Below the pieces are notes generated by a model. The model did no database searches. It saw only the letters and a list, made by a program, of their open reading frames with translations, and was not told where the DNA came from. The position numbers were made by a program, and so were the translations under genes. Source: Actinomycetospora cinnamomea (lineage in GTDB: Bacteria > Actinomycetota > Actinomycetes > Mycobacteriales > Pseudonocardiaceae). From it: a DNA stretch of 64,000 nucleotides. This document shows, piece by piece, positions 8,088-16,302 of the stretch. Numbering within the stretch: the stretch's first letter is position 1; the number at the start of each line of letters is the position of its first letter. The DNA lies in assembly GCF_003096675.1 (NCBI RefSeq), contig NZ_QEKW01000011.1, positions 62,001-126,000 on the forward strand, written 5' to 3'.

Positions 8088-11000
8088 ATGACCGTCGACG
8101 TCCGCCCGCCCGCGTTCGACCGTCCGCAGCCCGACGAGCCGCGCCGGGCCACCAGCCTGCGCGACCGCTACGCGCTCACCAGCGGTCGCGTGCACCTGAC
8201 CGGCGTGCAGGCCCTCGTCCGCCTGCCCCTCGACCAGCACCGCGCCGACCTCGCCGCCGGCCTCCGCACGGGTGGGTACGTCTCCGGCTACGAGGGCTCG
8301 CCGCTCGCCGGCTACGACCTCGAGCTCGCCCGCCACCGCGACCTGCTCGCCGAGCACGACGTCGTCTTCGCGCCCGGGCTCAACGAGGAGATCGCGCTGA
8401 CCGCCGTCGAGGGCACGCAGCTCGCGGCGGCCACCGGCGGGCTGACGCGCGACGGCGTCGTCGGCTACTGGTACGGCAAGGCCCCCGGCCTCGACCGCGC
8501 CACCGACGCGCTGCGCCACGCCAACCTCACCGGCACCCACCCGCGCGGCGGCGCCGTCGCCTTCGTGGGCGACGACCCGGCGGCGAAGTCGTCGAGCGTG
8601 CCGAGCGGCTCGGAGGCGGCGCTCGCCGACATGGCGGTGCCGGTGCTCTACCCCGCCGACGCGCAGGACGTCCTCGACCTCGGGCGCCACGCCGTCGCGC
8701 TGTCGCGGGTCAGCGGGCTGTGGACCGCGCTCAAGCTCGTCACCGCCGTCGCCGACGGCTCGGGCACCGTCGACGTCCACCCCGACCGGCTGATCCCCGT
8801 GGTCCCCGACACCACCATCGACGGCCGCCCCTACGTCCACACGCCCTCGGCGACGCTGCTGCAGCCCGCCCTCGGGCCGATCGAACGCGACCTCTACCGC
8901 GCCCGCCTCGAGCTCGCCCGCCGCTACGCCGCGGCCAACGGCCTCGACCGGATCGTCGGCCACGGCCCCGCGCGCCTCGGCATCATGGCCGCGGGCAAGA
9001 GCTGGCTCGACCTCCGCCAGGCCCTCGAGACCCTGGGGCTCGACGACCGGGAGCTCGCGCGCCGCGGGGTGCGCCTGCTGCGCGTCGGCATGCCCTGGCC
9101 GCTCGAGCCCGGCGTCGTCGACCGCTTCGCCGACGGGCTCGACGAGATCGTCGTCGTCGAGGAGAAGCGGGCCTTCCTCGAGACCCAGGTCAAGGAGCAG
9201 CTGTACGGGCGGCCCGGCGCTCCCGCGGTGCACGGCAAGCGGGGCCCGGACGGCGCGACGATGTTCCCCGAGGCCGGCGACCTCGACCCGGACGTCGTCG
9301 CCCGCCGGCTGGCCCCGCGGCTGCTGGCGCACGGGGAGTTCCCGTCGGTGACGGCCTGGCGCGACGAGAAGGCCCGCCGCAGCCGGATCGAGCTGTCGCT
9401 CACCCCTGTGGAGGGCGCGCACCGCACGCCGTTCTACTGCTCGGGCTGCCCGCACAACACCTCGACCACCGCGATCCCCGACGGCTCGCTCGTCGGCGCG
9501 GGCATCGGCTGCCACACGATGGTGCTGCTGATGCCCGAGGAGCAGGTCGGTGAGGTCACCGGCCTGACCCAGATGGGCGGCGAGGGCGCGCACTGGTTCG
9601 GCATGGCGCCGTTCGTCGAGGCCGATCATTTCGTCCAGAACATGGGCGACGGCACGTTCCACCACTCCGGCTCGCTGGCGATCCGGGCGGCCGTCGCGGC
9701 CGGCTCGCACATGACGTTCCGCCTGCTGCACAACGGCGCGGCGGCGATGACCGGCGGGCAGGACGCCGTGGGCGCGCTGCCGATGCCGGCGCTGACGCGC
9801 TCGCTGGCCGCCGAAGGCGTGTCCCGGATCATCATGACGACCGAGGACCGGTCGCGCTATCGACGTGTGCGGCTCGCCGCGGGCGTCGAGGTGTGGGACC
9901 GGTCGCGCTACGAGGAGGCCCAGCGGGTCCTCGCCGACACCCCGGGCGTCACCGTGCTCATCCACGACCAGGAGTGCGCGGCGCAGAAGCGTCGCAAGCG
10001 CAAGCGCGGCACGCTCGCCGACCCGAGCACCCGCGTGATGATCAACGAGCGCGTCTGCGAGGGCTGCGGCGACTGCGGGCAGACGTCGAACTGCCTGTCG
10101 GTGACGCCGGTCGAGACCGAGTTCGGGCGCAAGACCCGCATCCACCAGGCGTCGTGCAACAAGGACTACTCCTGCCTCGACGGCGACTGCCCGGCGTTCC
10201 TGACGGTCGAGCCCGCCGTCGGTGGCAGCGAGGGACGCCCCCGCTCCGCAGGGCGCAGCCAGGGCGCCCCTCGCTCCCCCGAGCCCGCCCCGCTAGGCGC
10301 CGACGACCTCCCGATGCCGCCCGCGGTGGTGGACACCGAGGAGTTCACCGTGCGCCTCGCCGGCATCGGCGGGACGGGCGTGACGACCGTGTCGCAGGTC
10401 CTGGCCACGGCCGGGCTCGTCGCCGGACGGCACGTGCGCGGGCTCGACCAGACCGGGCTGGCGCAGAAGGGCGGCGCGGTCGTCTCCGACGTCAAGGTCA
10501 GCCGGACGGCGCACGAGGCCGCGGGCCGGGCGGCCGAGGGCGAGTGCGACCTCTACCTCGGCGCCGACCTTCTCGTGGCCGCCGAGCCGGCCAACCTCGC
10601 GACCGCATCGCCGTGGCGCACGGTGGCCGCGGTGTCGTCGGCGAAGGTGCCGACCGGGGCGATGGTGGTCGACCCCTCGGTGTCCTTCCCCGACCCCGAC
10701 GCGGTGCTGGCGCGGATCACCGAGCGGGTGCGCCGCGACGTCGGCGTGGTCCTCGACGCCCGCGCGCTGGCGGAGGCGTTCGTCGGCGACGACCAGTTCG
10801 CGCTGACCCTGCTCCTCGGCGCCGCGTTCCAGACGGGCGCGCTGCCGCTGCCGGCGTCCGCGATCGAGGAGGCGTTCACCCTCAACGGCGCGGCGGTGGA
10901 GAAGAACCTCCAGGCGTTCCGCCGCGGACGCCAGGCCGTCGCCGACCCGGAGGCCTTCGCGGCCGCCGTCGGCGCGGCCACCGGCACGGCGCCCGACACC

Positions 11001-11675
11001 GGGGTGCCGGGACTGTCGGCGCGCGGCGCGGCCGAGGCCGCGGAGATCGTCGCGTCGATCGGGGCGCCGGCGGGAAGCGAGCTCGAGCGGCTGGTCGGCG
11101 TGCGGGTGCCCGAGCTCATCGCCTACCAGGACGCCGCCTACGCGCGGCGGTACGCCTCGGTCGTGGCCGGCACCGTGGACGCCGACCCACGCCTGGCCGA
11201 GGCGATCGCCACCGGGCTGTACAAGCTCATGGCCTACAAGGACGAGTACGAGGTGGCGCGGCTGTCGCTCGACCCGGCGCTCGAGGCGTCGGTGCGCGCG
11301 CAGTTCGGCGACGGCGCCCGCTACGCGTGGAAGCTGCACCCGCCGGTGCTCCGGGCGATGGGCATGCAGCGCAAGATCACGCTGGGCCGCTGGTTCCGGC
11401 CGGGCTACCGCACCCTGCGGGCGATGCGCCGGCTGCGCGGCACCCGCCTCGATCCGTTCGGCGTCGCCGAGGTGCGGCGCGTGGAGCGGGAGCTCGTGCG
11501 CGAGTACGTCGACCTGGTGCCGACGCTGCTGGCGATGGAGGACAGTGGCGACACCGACCGCGCGGTGGAGATCGCGGCGCTGCCCGACGTGGTGCGCGGC
11601 TATGAGCAGATCAAGCTCGACAACGTCGCCCGCTACCGCGCCCGACTGGCCGAACTTTGCGCTCCGCGCTCGTGA
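8088..11675 (+). CDS. Indolepyruvate:ferredoxin oxidoreductase family protein (fused alpha-beta)
   Basis: A 1195-residue fused 2-oxoacid:ferredoxin oxidoreductase. The N-terminal half contains the pyrimidine and TPP-binding domains (GYEGSPLAGYD; GCPHNTSTTAIPDGS; GIGCHTMVLL; MGGEGAHWFGM). A ferredoxin-like cysteine cluster CEGCGDCGQTSNC starts at residue 657 and a further Cys-rich stretch CNKDYSCLDGDCP follows. The beta-type domain begins near residue 750 (LAGIGGTGVTTVSQVL). The enzyme oxidatively decarboxylates aryl pyruvates to aryl-acetyl-CoA using ferredoxin. ATG 8088 has a GAGGAGGT ribosome binding site. Two oddities: a palindromic repeat is inserted in frame at residues 714-730, and the stop codon lies inside another palindrome. 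Confidence 0.88.
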   Translation: MTVDVRPPAFDRPQPDEPRRATSLRDRYALTSGRVHLTGVQALVRLPLDQHRADLAAGLRTGGYVSGYEGSPLAGYDLELARHRDLLAEHDVVFAPGLNEEIALTAVEGTQLAAATGGLTRDGVVGYWYGKAPGLDRATDALRHANLTGTHPRGGAVAFVGDDPAAKSSSVPSGSEAALADMAVPVLYPADAQDVLDLGRHAVALSRVSGLWTALKLVTAVADGSGTVDVHPDRLIPVVPDTTIDGRPYVHTPSATLLQPALGPIERDLYRARLELARRYAAANGLDRIVGHGPARLGIMAAGKSWLDLRQALETLGLDDRELARRGVRLLRVGMPWPLEPGVVDRFADGLDEIVVVEEKRAFLETQVKEQLYGRPGAPAVHGKRGPDGATMFPEAGDLDPDVVARRLAPRLLAHGEFPSVTAWRDEKARRSRIELSLTPVEGAHRTPFYCSGCPHNTSTTAIPDGSLVGAGIGCHTMVLLMPEEQVGEVTGLTQMGGEGAHWFGMAPFVEADHFVQNMGDGTFHHSGSLAIRAAVAAGSHMTFRLLHNGAAAMTGGQDAVGALPMPALTRSLAAEGVSRIIMTTEDRSRYRRVRLAAGVEVWDRSRYEEAQRVLADTPGVTVLIHDQECAAQKRRKRKRGTLADPSTRVMINERVCEGCGDCGQTSNCLSVTPVETEFGRKTRIHQASCNKDYSCLDGDCPAFLTVEPAVGGSEGRPRSAGRSQGAPRSPEPAPLGADDLPMPPAVVDTEEFTVRLAGIGGTGVTTVSQVLATAGLVAGRHVRGLDQTGLAQKGGAVVSDVKVSRTAHEAAGRAAEGECDLYLGADLLVAAEPANLATASPWRTVAAVSSAKVPTGAMVVDPSVSFPDPDAVLARITERVRRDVGVVLDARALAEAFVGDDQFALTLLLGAAFQTGALPLPASAIEEAFTLNGAAVEKNLQAFRRGRQAVADPEAFAAAVGAATGTAPDTGVPGLSARGAAEAAEIVASIGAPAGSELERLVGVRVPELIAYQDAAYARRYASVVAGTVDADPRLAEAIATGLYKLMAYKDEYEVARLSLDPALEASVRAQFGDGARYAWKLHPPVLRAMGMQRKITLGRWFRPGYRTLRAMRRLRGTRLDPFGVAEVRRVERELVREYVDLVPTLLAMEDSGDTDRAVEIAALPDVVRGYEQIKLDNVARYRARLAELCAPRS
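10227..10275. repeat. Family D palindromic element in frame (copy D1)
   Basis: Arms AGCGAGGGACGCCC (10227-10240) and GGGCGCCCCTCGCT (10262-10275) are complementary at 13 of 14 positions. The element encodes SEGRPRSAGRSQGAPRS within the linker between the ferredoxin-like and beta-type domains of the oxidoreductase. A related element encoding SEGRPGCVPRSEGRPRC lies inside the LysR gene near 50.05 kb. Confidence 0.7.
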
Positions 11676-11726
11676 GTGCTTGTCCGTGCCAGGGCACGGA
11701 CAAGCACTCACAGGCCGTCAGGCAAA
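11653..11726. repeat. Family A palindrome, copy A1, spanning two gene ends
   Basis: A perfect 19-bp stem, GTGAGTGCTTGTCCGTGCC (11672-11690), a 2-base AG loop and the full complement (11693-11711). The left flank AACTTTGCGCTCCGCGCTC (L type) encodes the last residues ELCAPRS of the oxidoreductase, whose TGA (11673-11675) lies inside the stem. The right flank, read on the minus strand, is TTTGCCTGACGGCC (R type) and gives the final FA and stop of the OsmC gene. It may act as a bidirectional terminator, but there is no U-tract. Confidence 0.85.
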
Positions 11727-12197
11727 GGTGACCACGGGCTCCACGGTCACCGGGGTGGCGAGGCTGTTCGCGACGTAGCACTCGCGGTGGGCGAGGTCGA
11801 CGAGGCGCTCGACGCGGGGCACGCCCGGGCCCGGCGCGACGGTGATCCGCGGGCGGAGCGCGATCGCCGCGATCCGCGCCGGACCCTCGTCGTGCGACAT
11901 CACCGCCTCGGCGTCGTCCCGGTAGGCGGTCACGTCGATCCGCGCCCGCGCCGCGATCGCCAGGAAGGACAGCAGCTGGCACGACGACGCCGCGGCGAGC
12001 ACGAGCTGCTCGGGGTCGAGGCGCGAGGCGTCGCCGCCCAGCGACGGGTCGTTGGACAGCTCCAGCGCGGCCGTGGCCGGCGGCGCCTCGACACGGTGGG
12101 CCCGCCCGTAGGCGTCGTAGCCGGCACCGGTCGAGCCCGACCAGGTGCACGTCGCGCGGTACCGGTGGGTGCCGTCGGGGTCCTCGGAGAACGCCAC
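11718..12197 (-). CDS. OsmC/Ohr-family protein
   Basis: A 159-residue OsmC-fold protein. Two family cysteines are visible, in AAASSCQLLSFL and HRECYVANSL, consistent with a thiol peroxidase site for organic hydroperoxides. The N-terminal strand region (HRYRATCTWSGSTG) and the substrate segment SNDPSLGGDASRLDPEQL also fit. The GTG start at 12197 gives the normal family length; the Shine-Dalgarno match is poor. The gene is divergent from the FNT channel with about 70 bp between. Its last two residues (FA) and stop codon come from the R-type flank of palindrome A1. Confidence 0.85.
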   Translation of the reverse strand: MAFSEDPDGTHRYRATCTWSGSTGAGYDAYGRAHRVEAPPATAALELSNDPSLGGDASRLDPEQLVLAAASSCQLLSFLAIAARARIDVTAYRDDAEAVMSHDEGPARIAAIALRPRITVAPGPGVPRVERLVDLAHRECYVANSLATPVTVEPVVTFA

Positions 12198-12269
12198 GGC
12201 GTCGCACCCTAGGGAAGTCCCCGGCGAGCAGGTGTCGCCGGAGGCCCGGATCGGGCAGACCGGAGCCCC

Positions 12270-13136
12270 ATGAGCGCTGACGAGGACACCGCCTCCCGCG
12301 ACTCCCAGGGCCGCCACGACGCGATCCGCGAGCACGAGGTGGAGCGCACGTTCGACCAGGTGGTGCAGACGGGGCGCCCGCGGCTCTATCGCACCCCAAC
12401 CGAGCTGCTCGCGAGCGGGACGATCGCCGGCGTCGAGATCGCGCTCGGCGTGCTGGCCTTCCTCGCCGTGGAGCAGGCGACGGGGTCGAAGCTGCTCGCG
12501 GGCCTCGCGTTCTCGGTGGGCTTCATCGCCCTGCTGCTGGGCAACAGCGAGCTGTTCACCGAGGGCTTCCTCGTGCCGGTGGCCGTGGTCGCCGCCAAGG
12601 AGGCCACGTACGGCCGGCTGGCACGGTTCTGGGCGCTCACGCTGCTCGGCAACCTCATCGGCGGGTGGGCCACGATGTGGGCGGTGGTCACCGCGTTCCC
12701 GGCCCTGCGGTCCACCGCGGTCAAGAACGGCGCCACGTTCGCGACCTCGTCCCTGAGCCTGTCGACCTTCCTGCTCGCAGTGATCGCCGGCGTGGCCATG
12801 ACCCTGCTCACCCGCATGCGCAACGGCACCGACAACGACGTCGCGAAGGTCGTGGCCTCGATCGCCGTGGCCTTCCTCGTCGCGGGCCTGTCGATGTACC
12901 ACTCGGTGCTCGACACACTCTTCATCTTCGGCGGGATCCACGCCGGCGGGGCGTACGGCTACGGCAACTGGATCGTCTTCTTCGCCTGGACGGTGCTCGG
13001 CAACGCCGTCGGCGGGCTGGGGATCACCACGGCGCTGCGCCTGCTCCGCAGCAGCGAGCGCCTCCAGGAGTGGCGCTCGGCGCCCGGGCCGCACCACGAC
13101 GGCCCGGGCGACGGGGCACGTCAGCCCAGCTCGTAG
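12270..13136 (+). CDS. Formate/nitrite transporter (FNT) family channel
   Basis: A 288-residue integral membrane protein with about six hydrophobic segments starting near residue 48 (GTIAGVEIALGVLAFLAVEQ). FNT signatures include LLLGNSELFTEGF in the first half and GGIHAGGAYGYGNWIVFF near the end. The family comprises pentameric channels moving formate, nitrite, hydrosulfide or lactate; this branch resembles members annotated as formate/nitrite transporters without known substrate. The N-terminal 45 residues are soluble and charged. ATG 12270 is chosen. Its 3' end overlaps the convergent DUF3224 gene by 16 bp. Confidence 0.82.
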   Translation: MSADEDTASRDSQGRHDAIREHEVERTFDQVVQTGRPRLYRTPTELLASGTIAGVEIALGVLAFLAVEQATGSKLLAGLAFSVGFIALLLGNSELFTEGFLVPVAVVAAKEATYGRLARFWALTLLGNLIGGWATMWAVVTAFPALRSTAVKNGATFATSSLSLSTFLLAVIAGVAMTLLTRMRNGTDNDVAKVVASIAVAFLVAGLSMYHSVLDTLFIFGGIHAGGAYGYGNWIVFFAWTVLGNAVGGLGITTALRLLRSSERLQEWRSAPGPHHDGPGDGARQPSS

Positions 13137-13513
13137 TCGAGGGTGATCCGCTCGTGCGCCAGCACCCCGGTGCCGCGCAGGCCCGCGAGCTCGCCCGTGC
13201 CCGAGCCGGGCACCACGAACGCCCACTGCTGCGGCTCCGCCCCGGCCCCGCCCGCCGCGCCGTGCTGCAGGACGAACGACCCGCGCCGCCCGCCCAGCTC
13301 TCCGACGATCCGTTCGGACGCCAGGTACGCGGCGCCGTCCTCGCCCTGGCAGGTGAGCAGGTCGGCGACGGACGTGGCCGCGAGGTCGCCGGTGTAGGTC
13401 TTGCGGACGACGGCGCGGCCGGTGGCCGGGCCGGCGCCGTCGGGGTCGGCCAGCGGGTCGGTGTCGGCGGCGTCCCAGCCGTCGATGCGGAACGGGCTCT
13501 CGAGGTGCGTCAC
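13121..13513 (-). CDS. DUF3224 domain protein
   Basis: A 130-residue predicted soluble protein with the DUF3224 pattern: a lipocalin-like beta barrel with VRKTYTGDLAATSVADLLTC, YLASERIVGELGGRRGSFVLQH, WAFVVPGSGTGELAGLRGTG and a terminal HERITLDYEL. Function is unknown for the family. GTG 13513 is preferred; an in-frame GTG at 13543 would add ten residues. The 3' end overlaps the convergent FNT gene by 16 bp. Palindrome A2 begins about 38 bp upstream of the start, so the promoter lies within or beyond that repeat. Confidence 0.78.
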   Translation of the reverse strand: MTHLESPFRIDGWDAADTDPLADPDGAGPATGRAVVRKTYTGDLAATSVADLLTCQGEDGAAYLASERIVGELGGRRGSFVLQHGAAGGAGAEPQQWAFVVPGSGTGELAGLRGTGVLAHERITLDYELG

Positions 13514-13551
13514 GGCGTCATCCTGGCGAGCCCCGGCTGACACCTCGTGTC

Positions 13552-13629
13552 AGCTTTGCGCTGCGCGATTGTGCGCGCCTTCCCGTGCCCAGACCCGGGA
13601 AAGCGCTCACGAGCGCGGAGCGCAAAGTT
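13552..13629. repeat. Family A palindrome, copy A2
   Basis: An imperfect palindrome of about 78 bp. The inner arms are GTGCGCGCCTTCCCG (from 13571) and CGGGAAAGCGCTCAC (ending 13610), with 13 of 15 pairs. The outer arms are L-type on both sides: AGCTTTGCGCTGCGCGATT (13552-13570) and the complement of AACTTTGCGCTCCGCGCTC (13611-13629). The right arm supplies the ELCAPRS tail and stop (13607-13609) of the SDR gene. Confidence 0.8.
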
Positions 13630-14428
13630 CCTCGGCCAGGGCCCGCAGTCGGGCCCGGGCGTCGCGGTCACGGGCCTGCGGGTCGGGCTCGGCCTCGCGC
13701 ACGCCGTTGTAGTAGCGCCCCGTCACCCCGGCGAGCTCGGGGTCGACGGCCAACCGCGCGGTGGCCGCCACGCCCTCGGCGAGCGTGCTGATCGGCGAGG
13801 GCACGATCTTCGTCGGCATGTACGTCGCCGGGTGCAGGGCCGTCGCGGTGATGATGCGGGGGTCGAGCTCCTCGGCGAGGTCGAACGCGTCGAGGATCTG
13901 GGCGAGCTTGCTCTGGGTGTACGCCCGCCAGCCCGAGTAGCCGCGGCGGAGCATGACGTCGTCGAAGTCGATCGCCGTCTGCCCGGCCGAGGACACCATG
14001 ACGACGCGGGCCGGCCCGTCCGCGGACGAGCCGGCCTCCTGCAGCGCCGGCAGCAGCCGCCGGGTCAGCGGGTGTCCGGCGAGGTAGTTGACCGCGAACC
14101 GCAGCTCGTGGCCGTCGACGCTCTCCTGCCGCTCGGGCCCGCCGGGCACCTCGGCGCCGACCCCGGCGTTGTTGACCAGCACGTGCAGGCGCGGGTGGTC
14201 GGCGGCGACACGGTCGGCGAGGTCGCGGACCTGCGCCAGCTCGGCCAGGTCGGCGCGGTACGACCCGACGTCGCGGCCCGAGGCAGCGCGGATCTCCTCG
14301 ACGGTGGCCGCGAGCCGGTCGGGGTCGCGGCCGTGGACGAGCACGTCGCAGCCGCGCCCGGCGAGGTCGTGGGCGAGGGCGCGACCGAGGCCGTCGGTCG
14401 CGCCGGTGATCAGGACGACGGGGGCCAC
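13607..14428 (-). CDS. Short-chain dehydrogenase/reductase (SDR)
   Basis: A 273-residue classical-type SDR. The cofactor motif is TGATDGLGRAL (TGxxxGxG) close to the N-terminus, with an Arg after strand 2 (VLVHGRDPDRL) suggesting NADP(H). LVNNAGVGAE is the NNAG motif and the catalytic pair sits in YTQSKLAQIL (YxxxK), preceded by VVMVSSAGQT. The sequence is closest to broad-specificity retinol dehydrogenase-like SDRs; the substrate is unknown. The GTG at 14428 starts right before the first beta strand. The final peptide ELCAPRS and stop are provided by palindrome A2 and are identical to the tail of the unrelated oxidoreductase at 8088-11675. Confidence 0.85.
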   Translation of the reverse strand: MAPVVLITGATDGLGRALAHDLAGRGCDVLVHGRDPDRLAATVEEIRAASGRDVGSYRADLAELAQVRDLADRVAADHPRLHVLVNNAGVGAEVPGGPERQESVDGHELRFAVNYLAGHPLTRRLLPALQEAGSSADGPARVVMVSSAGQTAIDFDDVMLRRGYSGWRAYTQSKLAQILDAFDLAEELDPRIITATALHPATYMPTKIVPSPISTLAEGVAATARLAVDPELAGVTGRYYNGVREAEPDPQARDRDARARLRALAEELCAPRS

Positions 14429-14520
14429 GTCAGCAGCGCACCGGCAGCGGGCCGCGACGGCCACGGTGGTTCGGTCCCATGGCCGTCGGAGTGCCCGCTG
14501 CCGGGTCCGGCGTCACGTCG

Positions 14521-14802
14521 TCAGGGCCGGTCGGTGCGCTGGCTCGGGTAGCGCGTCGCCGACTGGGGGCCGTAGTACTGCGGTTCCGGGAACGGCACGG
14601 TGCGGCCCGGGACGCTGGTCTGCTTGCGGACCTGGCGCAGCGCCGAGTCGATCTGCTTGCGGTAGCGCCCGCCGGTGCGGCTGTCGACGAACGCGGCGGC
14701 CTGGTCGGCGTACTGGTTGACCTTCTCGGGGTTCTGCCGCGCGTAGCGCCGTGCGGCGGCGACGGCGGCACCGAGCGCCGCGACCCTGCGCATCAGGGGC
14801 AT
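14521..14802 (-). CDS. Rv0909/MT0933-like antitoxin-family protein
   Basis: A 93-residue basic protein. The core ARQNPEKVNQYADQAAAFVDSRTGGRYRKQID resembles the short Rv0909-type (MT0933-like) antitoxin domain found in many actinobacteria, here with an N-terminal hydrophobic/basic stretch and a Pro/Tyr-rich tail. No toxin-like gene is adjacent, so a toxin-antitoxin role is not supported by context. A strong ribosome binding site (GAGGAGGA) precedes ATG 14802. It follows the carboxylesterase gene by 27 bp and is probably the last gene of the operon beginning at 17767. Confidence 0.6.
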   Translation of the reverse strand: MPLMRRVAALGAAVAAARRYARQNPEKVNQYADQAAAFVDSRTGGRYRKQIDSALRQVRKQTSVPGRTVPFPEPQYYGPQSATRYPSQRTDRP

Positions 14803-14829
14803 CGTTGTTCCTCCTCGGGGGTGGGGTCG

Positions 14830-16302
14830 TCATCGAGTGTGCCCGTTCCGGGGCGTGGACACGGTGCGGGCGTCCGGGGATCGGGCTCCGCGGCGCTCCG
14901 TCTCCCGGTCCAGCACCACCGTCGGCCCGCGGCCGGGCGAGTGCGGCGGCCAGGGCAGGGCGTCCGTCCACGGGTTCCCGGTGCGCACGAACTGCAGCCA
15001 CGCCCCGCGCAGCACGGCGCCCAGCGGCTCGACGTCGACGTCCCAGTCCGCGCCGCCGAGCATCGGCGCGCCCTCCCACGCGTCGCGGGCGCCGAACAGG
15101 AACGGCAGCTCGATGCAGTGGCACGCGCCGAGCCGCGATGCCGGCGCCCGCCAGGCGAAGCGGTAGCTGTGGGTCCGTGCCCCGCTCCGGGCCGCGTCGT
15201 CCGCGAACCGCTCGGCCGGCGCCCCGAACACCCGTCGCGTGGCGACGTTGACGCCCGCCGACGTGACCCGCCCCAGCACCGGCAGCCGCCGCAGACCCCA
15301 CAGCACGGGGCTGATCCGCGCGAACGTCTCGGCCTCGTCGGCGGTCGATCCTACGAGCACGTCGTGACCCGCCGCCGCCGCGTCGGTCCAGCTCACGCCC
15401 GGCGACAGCGGCGGGACGCCGTCGGTGGGCGCGAAGGCGGGCGAGGAGTCGAGCCCGCCCGGCCCCGCGGCCCGGATCATCGCGTGCCGCTGGGCGGCCA
15501 GCAGGGCCGCGACGTCCGCGGTGCGCGGGTCGGCGCCGTCGAGCCCCTCGGCGACGTAGCGGGCGACCCGCGCGGCCCGGTCCGGCGACGAGAGGCCGAG
15601 CCCGAGCTGGCCGCTCTGCAGGATCACCCGCCGGAACAGCGGCCGCGCCTCGGGCACGGTCATGAGGCAGGCGATCGAGTGCGCTCCGGCCGAGTGGCCC
15701 ATGAGCGTGACCTGGTCCGGGTCACCACCGAATGCCGCCCCGTGCTCGTGCACCCACCGCAGCGCGGCGAGCTGGTCGAGCAGCCCCAGGTTGCCGTCGG
15801 ACACCCCGGGCGCGGCGAGCCAGCCCAGGATCCCGAGCCGGTAGCCGACGCTGACCGTCACGACGTCGCCCTCCGCGACGAGGCGCGACGTGTCGTACCA
15901 GGACGTCGTCGCCGACCCGATGACGTAGGCGCCGCCGTGCAGCCAGACCAGGACCGGCCGGGGCACGCCGTCGGTCAGCGCCGCGGCCGGTGCGCGCACG
16001 TCGACGCGCAGGCAGTCCTCGTCCTGGCGGGCCGTGCCGGACCTGTCGTCCGGGGACGGCCCGGTGACCGGCGCGACCCGCGCCGGGAGCTGCGGGCTGA
16101 CGGGGCCGCGCTCGACCGCGTCCCGCACACCGGTCCACGGCGCCACCGGCTGCGGCGCGGCGAAGCGCGCGGCGGTGGCGTAGCGGATGCCGAGGAACTC
16201 GGCCACCTCCCCGCCCGAGCCCCGACGCCGCCGCCCTCGCAGCGTGCCCTCACCGAGGGTGACGGTGGGGTCGGCGGTCGGACCGGCGGGGGGCGGGCTC
16301 AC
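14830..16302 (-). CDS. Type-B carboxylesterase family protein
   Basis: A 490-residue alpha/beta hydrolase of the carboxylesterase type-B family. Markers are EFLGIRYATAARFAAPQP near the N-terminus, EDCLRVDVRAP, the oxyanion loop WLHGGAYVIGS, and the nucleophile elbow GHSAGAHS. The acid and His regions lie in STADEAETF and ACHCIELPFLFG. It hydrolyses carboxylic esters; the substrate is unknown. GTG 16302 overlaps the upstream DUF3500 stop by 4 bp (GTGA), giving tight translational coupling with that gene and, through it, with the ABM monooxygenase. Confidence 0.85.
   Translation of the reverse strand: MSPPPAGPTADPTVTLGEGTLRGRRRRGSGGEVAEFLGIRYATAARFAAPQPVAPWTGVRDAVERGPVSPQLPARVAPVTGPSPDDRSGTARQDEDCLRVDVRAPAAALTDGVPRPVLVWLHGGAYVIGSATTSWYDTSRLVAEGDVVTVSVGYRLGILGWLAAPGVSDGNLGLLDQLAALRWVHEHGAAFGGDPDQVTLMGHSAGAHSIACLMTVPEARPLFRRVILQSGQLGLGLSSPDRAARVARYVAEGLDGADPRTADVAALLAAQRHAMIRAAGPGGLDSSPAFAPTDGVPPLSPGVSWTDAAAAGHDVLVGSTADEAETFARISPVLWGLRRLPVLGRVTSAGVNVATRRVFGAPAERFADDAARSGARTHSYRFAWRAPASRLGACHCIELPFLFGARDAWEGAPMLGGADWDVDVEPLGAVLRGAWLQFVRTGNPWTDALPWPPHSPGRGPTVVLDRETERRGARSPDARTVSTPRNGHTR

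Noticed and set aside
11672-11711. Treating the 11.7 kb palindrome as a plain intrinsic terminator
   Set aside because: It has no U-tract, and the flanks as well as the stem recur at other loci with shared coding tails. A repeat family explains more, though termination may be a secondary role.
14521-14802. Toxin-antitoxin locus around the Rv0909-like gene
   Set aside because: No short toxin-like gene is adjacent. The neighbours are a carboxylesterase and an SDR.
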